Assembly (NCBI GenBank): GCA_022839445.1
Contig: JALHFC010000036.1
Location: 1-9,348, forward strand
Origin: Pelotomaculum sp.
GTDB taxonomy: Bacteria; Bacillota; Desulfotomaculia; Desulfotomaculales; Pelotomaculaceae
Reading direction: 5' to 3'
Length of the DNA stretch: 9,348 bases
The notes beneath the pieces are model-generated. The model had not been told where the DNA came from. It searched no databases and saw nothing but the letters and a program-made list of their open reading frames with translations. This document shows positions 1-5,818 of the stretch, one piece after another (positions within the stretch are counted from its first letter, which is position 1; each line of letters starts with the position of its first letter). The translations under genes were made by a program, and so were the position numbers.

Positions 1-376
1 TGTTTATGGCGCCCTTACCCTAGATCAGATCAATGGGGAATTATCGGATCTGGCCTTAGAGCTTAATGTCGAAATCACTTGCCGGCAGTCAAACCATGAG
101 GGTGAACTGGTCGATCTTTTGCACCGGGCTATGGAAGATATGGACGCGGTCGTTTTTAACCCGGGCGCTTACACTCACACTAGTTACGCTCTGCGTGACG
201 CGGTAGCCGCAATAGGAATACCTACTGTTGAGGTGCACCTTTCAAATATATACGCGCGTGAAGGTTTCCGCAGGCATTCGGTGATCGCCCCGGTAGCTTC
301 AGGCCAAATCAGCGGGTTAGGCGCTAACGGCTACCTTTTGGCGTTGCGGGCGGCGGTTGTGCTGGCCGACGCATAG
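1..376 (+). CDS. aroQ: 3-dehydroquinate dehydratase, type II (3' part)
   Basis: Partial gene cut by the window start; the open frame is read from base 2 and ends at TAG 374-376, leaving about 124 of the family's usual 145-150 residues. The enzyme removes water from 3-dehydroquinate to give 3-dehydroshikimate in the cytoplasmic shikimate pathway, and the family forms dodecamers. Visible signatures are the catalytic-loop Tyr in VYGALT at the very start, CRQSNHEGEL, the NPGAYTHTSYALRDA block with its active-site His, EVHLSNIYAREGFRRHS carrying the Glu, His and Arg that bind or act on substrate, and the C-terminal GLGANGYLLAL. The missing N-terminus should contain the LNGPNLNLLG-type start. The stop lies 12 bases before the next start, so co-transcription with the peptidase is likely. 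Gene order matches yqhS-yqhT-efp of B. subtilis. Assignment is secure. Confidence 0.95.
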   Translation, partial: VYGALTLDQINGELSDLALELNVEITCRQSNHEGELVDLLHRAMEDMDAVVFNPGAYTHTSYALRDAVAAIGIPTVEVHLSNIYAREGFRRHSVIAPVASGQISGLGANGYLLALRAAVVLADA

Positions 377-388
377 GGGGAAAACTAT

Positions 389-1483
389 TTGCAACAAAGA
401 AAGGGAAGAATCGAAAGACTGCGCAGGCTTTTTAACGGCGCCGGATTGGACGCGTTTTATATAACTAACCCGGAAAACCGCTTCTACCTGAGCGGGTTTT
501 CCGGAACAGCCGGGGCTCTTTTGTTGTGCCGGGATCAGTCTTATTTGCTGACTGATTTGCTGACTGACTTTCGCTACATAGACCAGGTTTCTCATGAAAG
601 CCCCGGTTTTACAATAATTGAAGTGAAGGGCACATACGCTGATGCGCTGTTTGAGATTGTAAAAGAAAAAGGACTATTGAGGTTGGGCTGTGAGGGGGAC
701 CACCTGACCTACAACCAGTTTGTCGCGCTTGCGGATAAGCTAAAAGGTGTTGAGTTAAGGCCTTCCAGCGGCCAGGTGGAGGGCTTGAGGCTTTGTAAGG
801 ATGACGGCGAAGTAAGGTTGATTAAAGAAGCGGTAAGGATAGCTAGTCAGGCTTTTCTACAAGAGCTGCCCGGCATAAAGCCCGGTGTAACTGAGCAACA
901 AGTAGCTCTCCGGCTGGAATACACAATGAGACAAATGGGCGCCGGCGGGGCGGCTTTTAAAATTATCGTGGCTTCCGGCGCCCGTTCGGCGATGCCCCAC
1001 GGAGTAGCCTCAACCAAGGTAATCCGGGAGGGGGATATCGTCACCCTTGACTTCGGGGCGGTGTTTTGCGGTTATCACTCCGATATTACAAGGACAATGG
1101 TCGTGGGTTGGTCGCGGCAGAAACTGGAGGATATTTACCAGATTGTCCTGGAGGCCCAAATGAAAGCAATCGCTGTCTTAAAAGCCGGGGTTCGGGCTGC
1201 CGATGTGGATCGCGCGGCCAGGGGAGTAATCGAGAGCAGGGGGTATGGCCCTTTCTTTGGCCACAGCACTGGGCATGGGCTTGGCCTCAACGTTCACGAG
1301 AATCCTAGCCTGTCCGTCAAAAATGATGCTATTTTGCAGGCCGGAATGGTTGTTACCGTAGAACCGGGGATATACCTGCCCGGTTGGGGAGGGGTAAGGA
1401 TCGAGGACACTGTGCTGGTGGAAGAACGAGGTTGTAAAGTGTTATCTGAATTGCCGAAAATGCAGCTAACAGTATTAAAATAA
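389..1483 (+). CDS. M24-family Xaa-Pro aminopeptidase / Xaa-Pro dipeptidase (YqhT-like)
   Basis: A 364-residue cytoplasmic metallopeptidase expected to release N-terminal residues preceding proline. The N-terminal third is a creatinase/prolidase-type domain (RIERLRRLFNGAGLDAFYITNPENRFYLSGFSG) and the rest is the pita-bread M24 domain. All five expected metal ligands are present: D221 and D232 (DFGAVFCGYHSDITRT), H296 (GHGLGLNVHE), E325 (VEPGIYLP) and E339 (RIEDT); H204 in MPHG is the usual extra active-site His. The start is TTG at 389, chosen because AGGGGG at 375-380 sits eight bases upstream, overlapping the aroQ stop. Odd point: residues 53-60 read LLTDLLTD, a duplicated four-residue unit where relatives usually have one. 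B. subtilis calls the neighbour of efp yqhT. Substrate preference (aminopeptidase or prolidase) cannot be decided from sequence. Confidence 0.93.
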   Translation: MQQRKGRIERLRRLFNGAGLDAFYITNPENRFYLSGFSGTAGALLLCRDQSYLLTDLLTDFRYIDQVSHESPGFTIIEVKGTYADALFEIVKEKGLLRLGCEGDHLTYNQFVALADKLKGVELRPSSGQVEGLRLCKDDGEVRLIKEAVRIASQAFLQELPGIKPGVTEQQVALRLEYTMRQMGAGGAAFKIIVASGARSAMPHGVASTKVIREGDIVTLDFGAVFCGYHSDITRTMVVGWSRQKLEDIYQIVLEAQMKAIAVLKAGVRAADVDRAARGVIESRGYGPFFGHSTGHGLGLNVHENPSLSVKNDAILQAGMVVTVEPGIYLPGWGGVRIEDTVLVEERGCKVLSELPKMQLTVLK

Positions 1484-1504
1484 ATTGTCAGGAGGTTGTA
1501 AGCA

Positions 1505-2062
1505 TTGATTTCCACAAATGATTTTAGAACTGGCCTTACTATCGAGTTGGAAGGGGAAGTCCACCAGGTTATCGAGTTTCAACACGTGAAACCGGGAAAG
1601 GGAGCGGCCTTTGTGCGCTCAAAGCTTAGGAACGTGCGCACCGGGGCGGTAATTGAAAAGACCTTCAACGCCGGTGAAAAGATCCCCAGGGCCAGGATTG
1701 AGCGGCGTGAGGTGCAATACCTGTACAACGACGGCAAGGAATACAATTTTATGGACATGGAGTCATACGAGCAGACGTCCATGACCGCAGGGCAGCTAGG
1801 CGACGCCGTTAAATACCTCAAGGAGGACATGGTTATACAAGTCCTGACTTTCCAGGGCAAGTCGATAGGGGTAGATTTCCCTAATTTCGTTGAGCTTGAG
1901 GTCATTGAAACCTCGCCGGGTATTAAAGGCGATACAGCCTCCGGCGGTTCCAAGCCGGCTACATTGGAAACCGGCGCCGTGGTTCAGGTACCGTTTTTTG
2001 TCAACGTGGGGGACAAGCTGCAAATAGATACCAGGACGGGGAACTACATAAAGAGGGCTTAA
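1505..2062 (+). CDS. efp: translation elongation factor P
   Basis: A 185-residue, full-length EF-P. It binds ribosomes stalled on polyproline stretches, between the P and E sites, and promotes peptide bond formation. The N-terminal KOW-like domain (about 1-62) carries the loop HVKPGKGAAF with Lys32 at its tip, the position that is post-translationally modified in other bacteria (5-aminopentanol in B. subtilis, beta-lysine at the equivalent Lys34 in E. coli). Two OB domains follow, ending with the conserved TRTGNYIKRA. The start is TTG 1505-1507 with AGGAGG at 1490-1495, nine bases upstream. It lies 21 bases after the peptidase gene, so it is likely in the same operon. Which modification this host uses cannot be told here. 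The proline-rich protein encoded at 2860-3216 is the kind of polypeptide that would need EF-P, though this is only a contextual remark. Confidence 0.97.
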   Translation: MISTNDFRTGLTIELEGEVHQVIEFQHVKPGKGAAFVRSKLRNVRTGAVIEKTFNAGEKIPRARIERREVQYLYNDGKEYNFMDMESYEQTSMTAGQLGDAVKYLKEDMVIQVLTFQGKSIGVDFPNFVELEVIETSPGIKGDTASGGSKPATLETGAVVQVPFFVNVGDKLQIDTRTGNYIKRA

Positions 2063-2343
2063 ATCCTAGCCGCAGGCGAGCGCTTCATCCGCAGGTATTT
2101 AATTTATAATCTTCATGTCAAGGGCTGCAACCATGGATGGGAACAGGGTATTTCAGAAAATCATTGTGGACGCTGATAATGCGGATTAATTATAAATTTT
2201 ATTGGGTGTAAATCATATCTAATTTACAAAATTCCTGCTATCAAAATCCATTATCTTTACCGGATGTTTAAAACCCCCTGGTTCGAGACATACTATTAAA
2301 GCCAAAATTAGCCACGGCAATAAATATTAAGGGGGTCATCCGG
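2063..2343. other. intergenic region between efp and the zinc-ribbon gene
   Basis: This 281-base AT-rich stretch has no convincing gene. An exact TATAAT at 2105-2110 could be a -10 element, but nothing close to TTGACA lies 16-18 bases upstream, so the promoter is only a candidate. A seven-base inverted repeat, TGTAAAT 2207-2213 with ATTTACA 2222-2228, makes a short AT hairpin without a following T run. CCGCAGG occurs twice, near 2070 and 2090. No intrinsic terminator is visible after efp, so readthrough into the next gene is possible. The strong SD AAGGGGG at 2329-2335 belongs to the downstream gene. Confidence 0.5.
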
Positions 2344-2796
2344 ATGAGCGATCTAAAATCAAGGGTGGCGTATTTGCAAGGGTTGTCCGCCGGCCTTGAC
2401 TTGGGCGCCGAAAGCAAAGAAGGCAAACTACTCATGGGCATTATCGAGGTGCTGGATGAATTCGCCGACCAAGTAGGGGGCCTGGAAGAAGCGCAGGAAC
2501 AGATGGAAGAATATCTGGAAAGCATGGATGAAGACCTGTATCACTTAGAAGACGAGATTTACGATGATGATATGGATAGCTATGATACCGGTGCCGACGA
2601 TTACATGGAGGTAGATTGTCCCAAGTGCGGCGAAACTGTTTGCTTCGACTCCGGTATACTCGCAGATGAAGATGTGATTGAAGTAACCTGCCCTAATTGC
2701 GATAAAGTGGTCTTTATAAATGATGACAGCCACAGGGCTGTCCCGGTGACGGAAACTGCTGGGATGTTAAATGTTGTGGAAGACGATATTATTTGA
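2344..2796 (+). CDS. acidic zinc-ribbon protein, CD1247 N-terminal domain family
   Basis: A 150-residue, strongly acidic, probably cytoplasmic protein of unknown function. Residues 1-75 (MSDLKSRVAYLQGLSAGLDL onward) resemble the N-terminal helical domain of Clostridia proteins named after C. difficile CD1247, with a predicted coiled coil at about 33-72 rich in Glu and Leu. An Asp/Tyr-rich linker (73-90) follows, then a zinc ribbon made of C92-P-K-C95 and C116-P-N-C119; Cys100 is extra. The start ATG 2344 has AAGGGGG eight bases upstream at 2329-2335. It sits where B. subtilis has yqhV, between efp and spoIIIAA, and a terminator follows directly, so it is not an obvious member of the spoIIIA transcript. 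The two CPxC knuckles suggest a structural zinc site. Family recognition is from memory of the conserved N-terminus; no role is assigned. Confidence 0.85.
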   Translation: MSDLKSRVAYLQGLSAGLDLGAESKEGKLLMGIIEVLDEFADQVGGLEEAQEQMEEYLESMDEDLYHLEDEIYDDDMDSYDTGADDYMEVDCPKCGETVCFDSGILADEDVIEVTCPNCDKVVFINDDSHRAVPVTETAGMLNVVEDDII

Positions 2797-2817
2797 AATT
2801 TTGAATATTATTACGGC

Positions 2818-2855
2818 AAAAGCCTTTCGCTCATCAGGCGAGAGGCTTTTTTATT
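2818..2855 (+). terminator. intrinsic terminator, probably bidirectional
   Basis: AAAAGCCTTTCGC (2818-2830) pairs with GCGAGAGGCTTTT (2838-2850) over 13 base pairs with one G-U pair and a seven-base loop (TCATCAG). A T-rich run continues through 2870. It ends transcription of the zinc-ribbon gene. The AAAA at the 5' foot gives TTTT at the 3' foot on the other strand, and the convergent minus-strand gene stops only ten bases away, so it likely serves both genes. Confidence 0.9.
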
Positions 2856-2859
2856 TATT

Positions 2860-3216
2860 TTATTTTAATAGCAGTTTACGGATTGCTTCAATGATTTGGT
2901 CCTTTTTAAAGGCGAACAAAAGCAGGATCAAGATCAGAAACAATATAAAGGGGTTAACCCCCGGCAGGTTGACCGGCCCGTTACCATACGGACCACTTCC
3001 CGCCGGGGGCGGGTAATAAGGCGGGTAGGGCATAAAACCGGGATGGGCCGGGTAGACAGGAATAAAGACAGGACTGTTGCCCACGGCTTCAGACCCTTCC
3101 TGCATTTCACCCCACGGGAGTTGGTTAAATGACTGGGACCATTTTGTATATTGTTCTTTTAGTTCTACTGGTAAAGGAAAAATAAAAGCAGCCGGTTCTC
3201 TAATGCTGTTATTCAA
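2860..3216 (-). CDS. small proline-rich protein with C-terminal membrane helix, unknown function
   Basis: A 118-residue protein I do not recognise. Residues 1-45 are mixed polar (KEQYTKWSQSFNQLPWGEM). Residues 46-88 are rich in Pro, Tyr and Gly (YPAHPGFMPYPPYYPPPAGSG). Residues 89-103 (PFILFLILILLLFAF) form one hydrophobic helix, and the tail FKKDQIIEAIRKLLLK is basic and amphipathic. Start is TTG at 3216-3214: the minus strand carries GGGAAG ending nine bases before it, and an in-frame TGA lies at 3222-3220. Support for a real gene: the protein has ordered, sensible segments, it has a plausible ribosome binding site, it ends at a shared terminator, and the overlapping plus-strand frames look like noise. 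Pro/Tyr/Gly-rich tails with a short hydrophobic end are common in small spore-associated proteins of this group, and it sits beside spoIIIA, so a sporulation role is a guess. Topology is uncertain. Confidence 0.7.
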   Translation of the reverse strand: MNNSIREPAAFIFPLPVELKEQYTKWSQSFNQLPWGEMQEGSEAVGNSPVFIPVYPAHPGFMPYPPYYPPPAGSGPYGNGPVNLPGVNPFILFLILILLLFAFKKDQIIEAIRKLLLK

Positions 3217-3409
3217 AGATCATCACTTCCCAGCGGAAAAGTTTATAAAATGTTTACTACACAATATACCAAAGTGGTCGTTTTGGTGACTGTTTGGGAC
3301 AAGGGGACAGGCCCATTGTCCCGCTTTGTTAAAAAGTCAATTTCATGCGGTTTATTTTTGGCATATCTTACCGGTAGCATCAATAATTATAAAACGAGGA
3401 GGGACAACC
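3217..3409. other. divergent intergenic region upstream of spoIIIAA
   Basis: This 193-base region separates the minus-strand proline-rich gene from the spoIIIA operon, so it should hold promoters in both directions. SigmaE drives spoIIIA in B. subtilis. The best -10-like match here is CATATCTT at 3362-3369, well placed for a leader ending at the SD, but I cannot pair it with a good sigmaE -35 at the usual spacing. On the minus strand TTGGTA and TTTATAAA lie about 18 bases apart, a weak vegetative-type pair. The REP-like hairpin at 3296-3322 sits upstream of both the sigmaE candidate and spoIIIAA. Confidence 0.4.
3296..3322. repeat. REP-like GGGACA / TGTCCC inverted repeat
   Basis: GGGACAA (3296-3302) and TTGTCCC (3316-3322) are perfect inverted repeats around a 13-base loop. 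A second GGGACA at 3304-3309 inside that loop can pair with the same TGTCCC, giving two alternative hairpins. No T run follows, so it is not a terminator. GGGGACAGG/TGTCCC palindromes of this kind are, from memory, dispersed repeats in many Desulfotomaculum-type and related Firmicute genomes; a single copy here cannot prove that. Confidence 0.55.
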
Positions 3410-4432
3410 ATGCACGTTATGCAGTTTCAAAAAACCATGGGAACCAGAGACGCCGCTGTTGGGGCCATTAATGAGGTCCTTCCTGTCCTTCCGGTTAACA
3501 TCCGGCGCATGGTGGTGTCTCTACCCGAACATATCCAAGGGAAAGTAGAGGAAGTCCGTTTCAGGCAGGGCCGGCCGCTGGTCCTCGGCCTGCCGTCCGG
3601 TGATATATTCCTTAACGCTGCGGGGAAACCAGTCCACCTGGCTAGTGAGGCGTACCTGGTTACCCCCGACGATATGGAGCGCTTGATTCAACTAATCAGC
3701 AGTTCATCTTTGTATGCCTTGGAAGAGGAATTGAGAAACGGTTTTATAACTATTCCAGGCGGTCACCGTGCCGGAATTACCGGTAAAGCTGTCCTTGAGG
3801 GTGGAAAAATAAGGACGCTGAAATATTTTTCCGGCTGCAACATCCGTATTTCCCGCGAGATACCGGGCGCTTCTTCCACTATTATTCCCCATATTATTGA
3901 TCAAAACAGCGGCGGGATATATCATACCGTTTTGGTATCACCACCTCTCTGCGGCAAAACAACTATGCTTAGGGATATTGTCAGGCAAGTCAGCGACGGT
4001 ATCCCCACCCTCGGATTTTCCGGTCTCACCGTGGGTCTGGTGGACGAGCGGTCGGAGATAGCGGGGTGTTACAGGGGGATACCCCAGCGGGACGTAGGGG
4101 TGAGGACCGATGTCCTGGACGGGTGCCCGAAGGCGGAGGGGATGATGATGCTTTTGCGCTCTATGGGACCGCAAGTGATTGCCGCTGATGAAATAGGCCG
4201 GCGTGAGGACGTTTATGCCTTGGAAGAAGTGCTAAACGCAGGGGTGAAAATATTAGTTACAGCTCATGGTTCTTCCCCGGCTGATTTGTCTGAAAGACCG
4301 GCCCTTGGCGCTTTGATCCGCTCCAACACAATAGAGCGTTATGTTACTTTGGGCCGCTCCAGGGGGGCGGGAACTGTTGAAGACATTATTGACGGCAAAA
4401 GTTTTCGTTCATTGGGGGTGAAAAGATGTTGA
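3410..4432 (+). CDS. spoIIIAA: stage III sporulation protein AA, secretion-type ATPase
   Basis: A 340-residue mother-cell ATPase of the SpoIIIA-SpoIIQ channel, related to type II/IV secretion ATPases. Residues about 20-160 form the N-terminal region (KVEEVRFRQGRPL, then YALEEELRNGFITIPGGHRAGITGKAV). The nucleotide site follows: P-loop VSPPLCGKTTMLRD with Lys183 and Thr184, then VDERSEIAGCYRGIPQRDVGVRTDVLDG, then Walker B VIAADEIGRRED with D260-E261, and VTAHGSS near the C-terminus. The first P-loop position is Ser177 rather than Gly. Start ATG 3410 is chosen over the longer open frame from 3326 because AGGAGGG at 3397-3403 lies six bases upstream; 340 residues is still somewhat longer than the 307 of B. 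subtilis. It overlaps spoIIIAB by seven bases. First gene of the operon, expected under sigmaE. Confidence 0.97.
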   Translation: MHVMQFQKTMGTRDAAVGAINEVLPVLPVNIRRMVVSLPEHIQGKVEEVRFRQGRPLVLGLPSGDIFLNAAGKPVHLASEAYLVTPDDMERLIQLISSSSLYALEEELRNGFITIPGGHRAGITGKAVLEGGKIRTLKYFSGCNIRISREIPGASSTIIPHIIDQNSGGIYHTVLVSPPLCGKTTMLRDIVRQVSDGIPTLGFSGLTVGLVDERSEIAGCYRGIPQRDVGVRTDVLDGCPKAEGMMMLLRSMGPQVIAADEIGRREDVYALEEVLNAGVKILVTAHGSSPADLSERPALGALIRSNTIERYVTLGRSRGAGTVEDIIDGKSFRSLGVKRC

Positions 4433-4944
4433 AACTTGTCGGCGCGACCATGGTTGTAGCGGCCAGTGGTTTCGGCGGGATGGCCGTAGCCGGCAGTTAT
4501 TCCCGCCGCCCAAAAGAGCTAAAATCCCTGCGCTCAGCGCTGCAGATGCTGGAAACAGAAATATCTTACGGCGCTACCCGTTTGCCGGAAGCCTTAAGCC
4601 AGGTTGCAAGGCGTTGTGACGGCATGGTTTCTTTTCTTTTCAGCCGGGCAGCGGCGGAGCTATCTTCGATGTCAGGTATTACTGCCGGGGAAGCCTGGGA
4701 GAAGTCACTTGAAAGCTATTACCCCGGCACTGCCTTAAAGCCCCGTGACTTTTCCGTACTGCGCAACCTGGGCGCCAGCCTGGGCATATCAGATAAAGAA
4801 GATCAGATCAAACACCTGCGCCTGGCCATGGATCAAATAGGATTAGAGGTAAGCGGGGCGGAGGATGAGGCGGCGCGAAATGTAAAGCTTTGGAGCTATC
4901 TCGGTTTTTTATGTGGTATCATGGTGGTTTTAGTCCTTTATTAA
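4426..4944 (+). CDS. spoIIIAB: stage III sporulation protein AB
   Basis: A 172-residue membrane protein related to type II secretion F-type proteins, proposed to link the ATPase SpoIIIAA to the membrane channel. A hydrophobic helix at about 4-23 is followed by RRPKELKSLRSALQMLETEISYGATRLPEAL, the cytoplasmic helical domain. The LRNLGASLGISDKEDQIKHL block (113-131) is the strongest family signature. A second helix (157-172) ends the chain at LVLY. Start ATG 4426 lies within the last codons of spoIIIAA, out of frame, with GGGGGTG at 4414-4420 as SD, which implies translational coupling. Length equals the family norm (about 170). Confidence 0.96.
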   Translation: MLKLVGATMVVAASGFGGMAVAGSYSRRPKELKSLRSALQMLETEISYGATRLPEALSQVARRCDGMVSFLFSRAAAELSSMSGITAGEAWEKSLESYYPGTALKPRDFSVLRNLGASLGISDKEDQIKHLRLAMDQIGLEVSGAEDEAARNVKLWSYLGFLCGIMVVLVLY

Positions 4945-4962
4945 TTAAAGGGGGAGGCAGCT

Positions 4963-5166
4963 ATGGGCGGCAATATTGATTTGATTTTTAAAATAGCCGG
5001 TGTTGGGATCCTGGTGGCGGTCCTGCACACGATCTTAAAGCATGCCGGGAAGGAAGAGCAAGGGCATCTGGTTGCTTTGGCCGGTATAGCCATTGTCTTT
5101 GTGTGGGTAGTCCAACTTCTCGGAAACCTTTTTGACCAGGTTAAATCTGTTTTTAAATTATTTTAG
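4963..5166 (+). CDS. spoIIIAC: stage III sporulation protein AC
   Basis: A 67-residue protein with two membrane helices (about 7-25 and 36-56) joined by a short charged turn, HAGKEEQGH. SpoIIIAC is a FliQ-like export-apparatus component in the mother-cell side membrane. DLIFKIAGVGILVAVLHTIL and the HLVALAGIAIVFVWVVQLL stretch match the family closely, and the length matches the usual 65-68. SD GGAGG at 4953-4957 sits five bases before ATG 4963, part of the longer AGGGGGAGG. It follows spoIIIAB by 18 bases. Confidence 0.97.
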   Translation: MGGNIDLIFKIAGVGILVAVLHTILKHAGKEEQGHLVALAGIAIVFVWVVQLLGNLFDQVKSVFKLF

Positions 5167-5193
5167 GGCTTTTGGGGATAGGAGTTTGACATT

Positions 5194-5580
5194 ATGGATG
5201 TGCTGCAAATTGTCGCCATCGGCCTGATTGCAACCGTGCTGATCGTTGTTGTCAAAAGCCAGCGACCTGAAATGGCCTTGCTCCTGAGCATAGCGGCAGG
5301 GGTGATCCTGTTCTTGCTGGTGCTCGGAAAAATCGGCGCTATCATGGACATCATCAGAGACTTGGCGGATAGGGCCGGGATTAGTATGGTTTACCTGGGT
5401 ACCATTCTAAAGATTGTCGGTATTGCGTACATCGCGGAGTTTGGGGCGCAAATCTGCCGTGATGCAGGTGAAGGGGCAGTTGCTACCAAGCTGGAGTTTG
5501 CTGCCAAGATCCTGATCATGGTCCTGGCGGTACCAATAGTAGTGGCCGTTTTACAGGCGTTGTTAAAGCTGACCACATAA
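5194..5580 (+). CDS. spoIIIAD: stage III sporulation protein AD
   Basis: A 128-residue protein with about four hydrophobic segments (4-20, 27-45, 67-83, 103-123), close to the 133 residues of B. subtilis. It is grouped with SpoIIIAC as a FliQ-like membrane component of the feeding-tube channel. The signature ILKIVGIAYIAEFGAQICRD followed by AGEGAVATKLEFAAKI is highly conserved in the family. Start ATG 5194 has TAGGAG at 5179-5184, nine bases upstream, and lies 27 bases after spoIIIAC. Unlike the earlier junctions, it is followed by a 238-base gap with tandem repeats before spoIIIAE. Confidence 0.97.
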   Translation: MDVLQIVAIGLIATVLIVVVKSQRPEMALLLSIAAGVILFLLVLGKIGAIMDIIRDLADRAGISMVYLGTILKIVGIAYIAEFGAQICRDAGEGAVATKLEFAAKILIMVLAVPIVVAVLQALLKLTT

Positions 5581-5818
5581 ACCCAAAACTAACATGCCGC
5601 TAACGCGGTACAATCTAGCATGAAAACGGGATTAGGATTAATCTAGTAACATTTTCTTATCAAACCCCCATGCTGTTTGTCGGCATAATGATGATGAAAA
5701 TGGGGTTAGGACTCAACCTGGTACCATTTCTTATGTTTATATACGGGATAAGCTGTAGGCGCCTGTATATTAGGATTAAGTTTGGCCTCATTGGTCTTAA
5801 GCAAGGTGGTGAGTTGCA
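5581..5818. other. expanded gap between spoIIIAD and spoIIIAE
   Basis: A 238-base stretch in an operon whose genes are otherwise adjacent or overlapping. No credible gene is present. It holds a degenerate tandem repeat (listed separately) over 5593-5734. A possible remnant of a third copy near 5769-5790 repeats ATTAGGATTAA from copy 1 exactly. The last part carries the spoIIIAE ribosome binding site (AAGGTGG 5803-5809). I see no T-run terminator and no convincing promoter. Confidence 0.6.
5593..5734. repeat. degenerate tandem repeat, two copies of about 75 bases, each with a hairpin
   Basis: Copy 1 spans about 5593-5660 and copy 2 about 5669-5734, offset 74-76 bases. Shared blocks in order: CATGC; a CGG element; ATGAAAA-GGG-TTAGGA (5620-5636 and 5694-5710); and CT-GTA-CAT-TTCTTAT (5643-5660 and 5718-5734, 15 of 17 aligned bases equal allowing one gap). 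Each copy has a six-pair hairpin at the same place: TGCCGC/GCGGTA (5595-5610, loop TAAC) and ATGCTG/CGGCAT (5670-5686, loop TTTGT). The stems differ in sequence yet both still pair. Function unknown; it may be a structured RNA spacer, an old duplication or a mobile-repeat relic. Confidence 0.6.

Noticed and set aside
2271..2295. tRNA-like T-arm (TGGTTCGAGAC)
   Set aside because: The flanking bases do not form a T stem, and no acceptor, D or anticodon arm is present on either strand.
2896..3289. Plus-strand open frames across the proline-rich gene and its upstream region
   Set aside because: They are low-complexity or basic mirror translations of the minus-strand gene, without SDs or family resemblance.
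3362..3369. SigmaE promoter for spoIIIA with -10 CATATCTT
   Set aside because: The -10 match and position are reasonable, but no convincing -35 was found at 13-15 bases, so I left it as a remark and not a feature.
3326..3409. Longer spoIIIAA beginning at TTG 3326
   Set aside because: A strong AGGAGGG at 3397-3403 is placed correctly for ATG 3410, and the extra 28 residues do not resemble the family.
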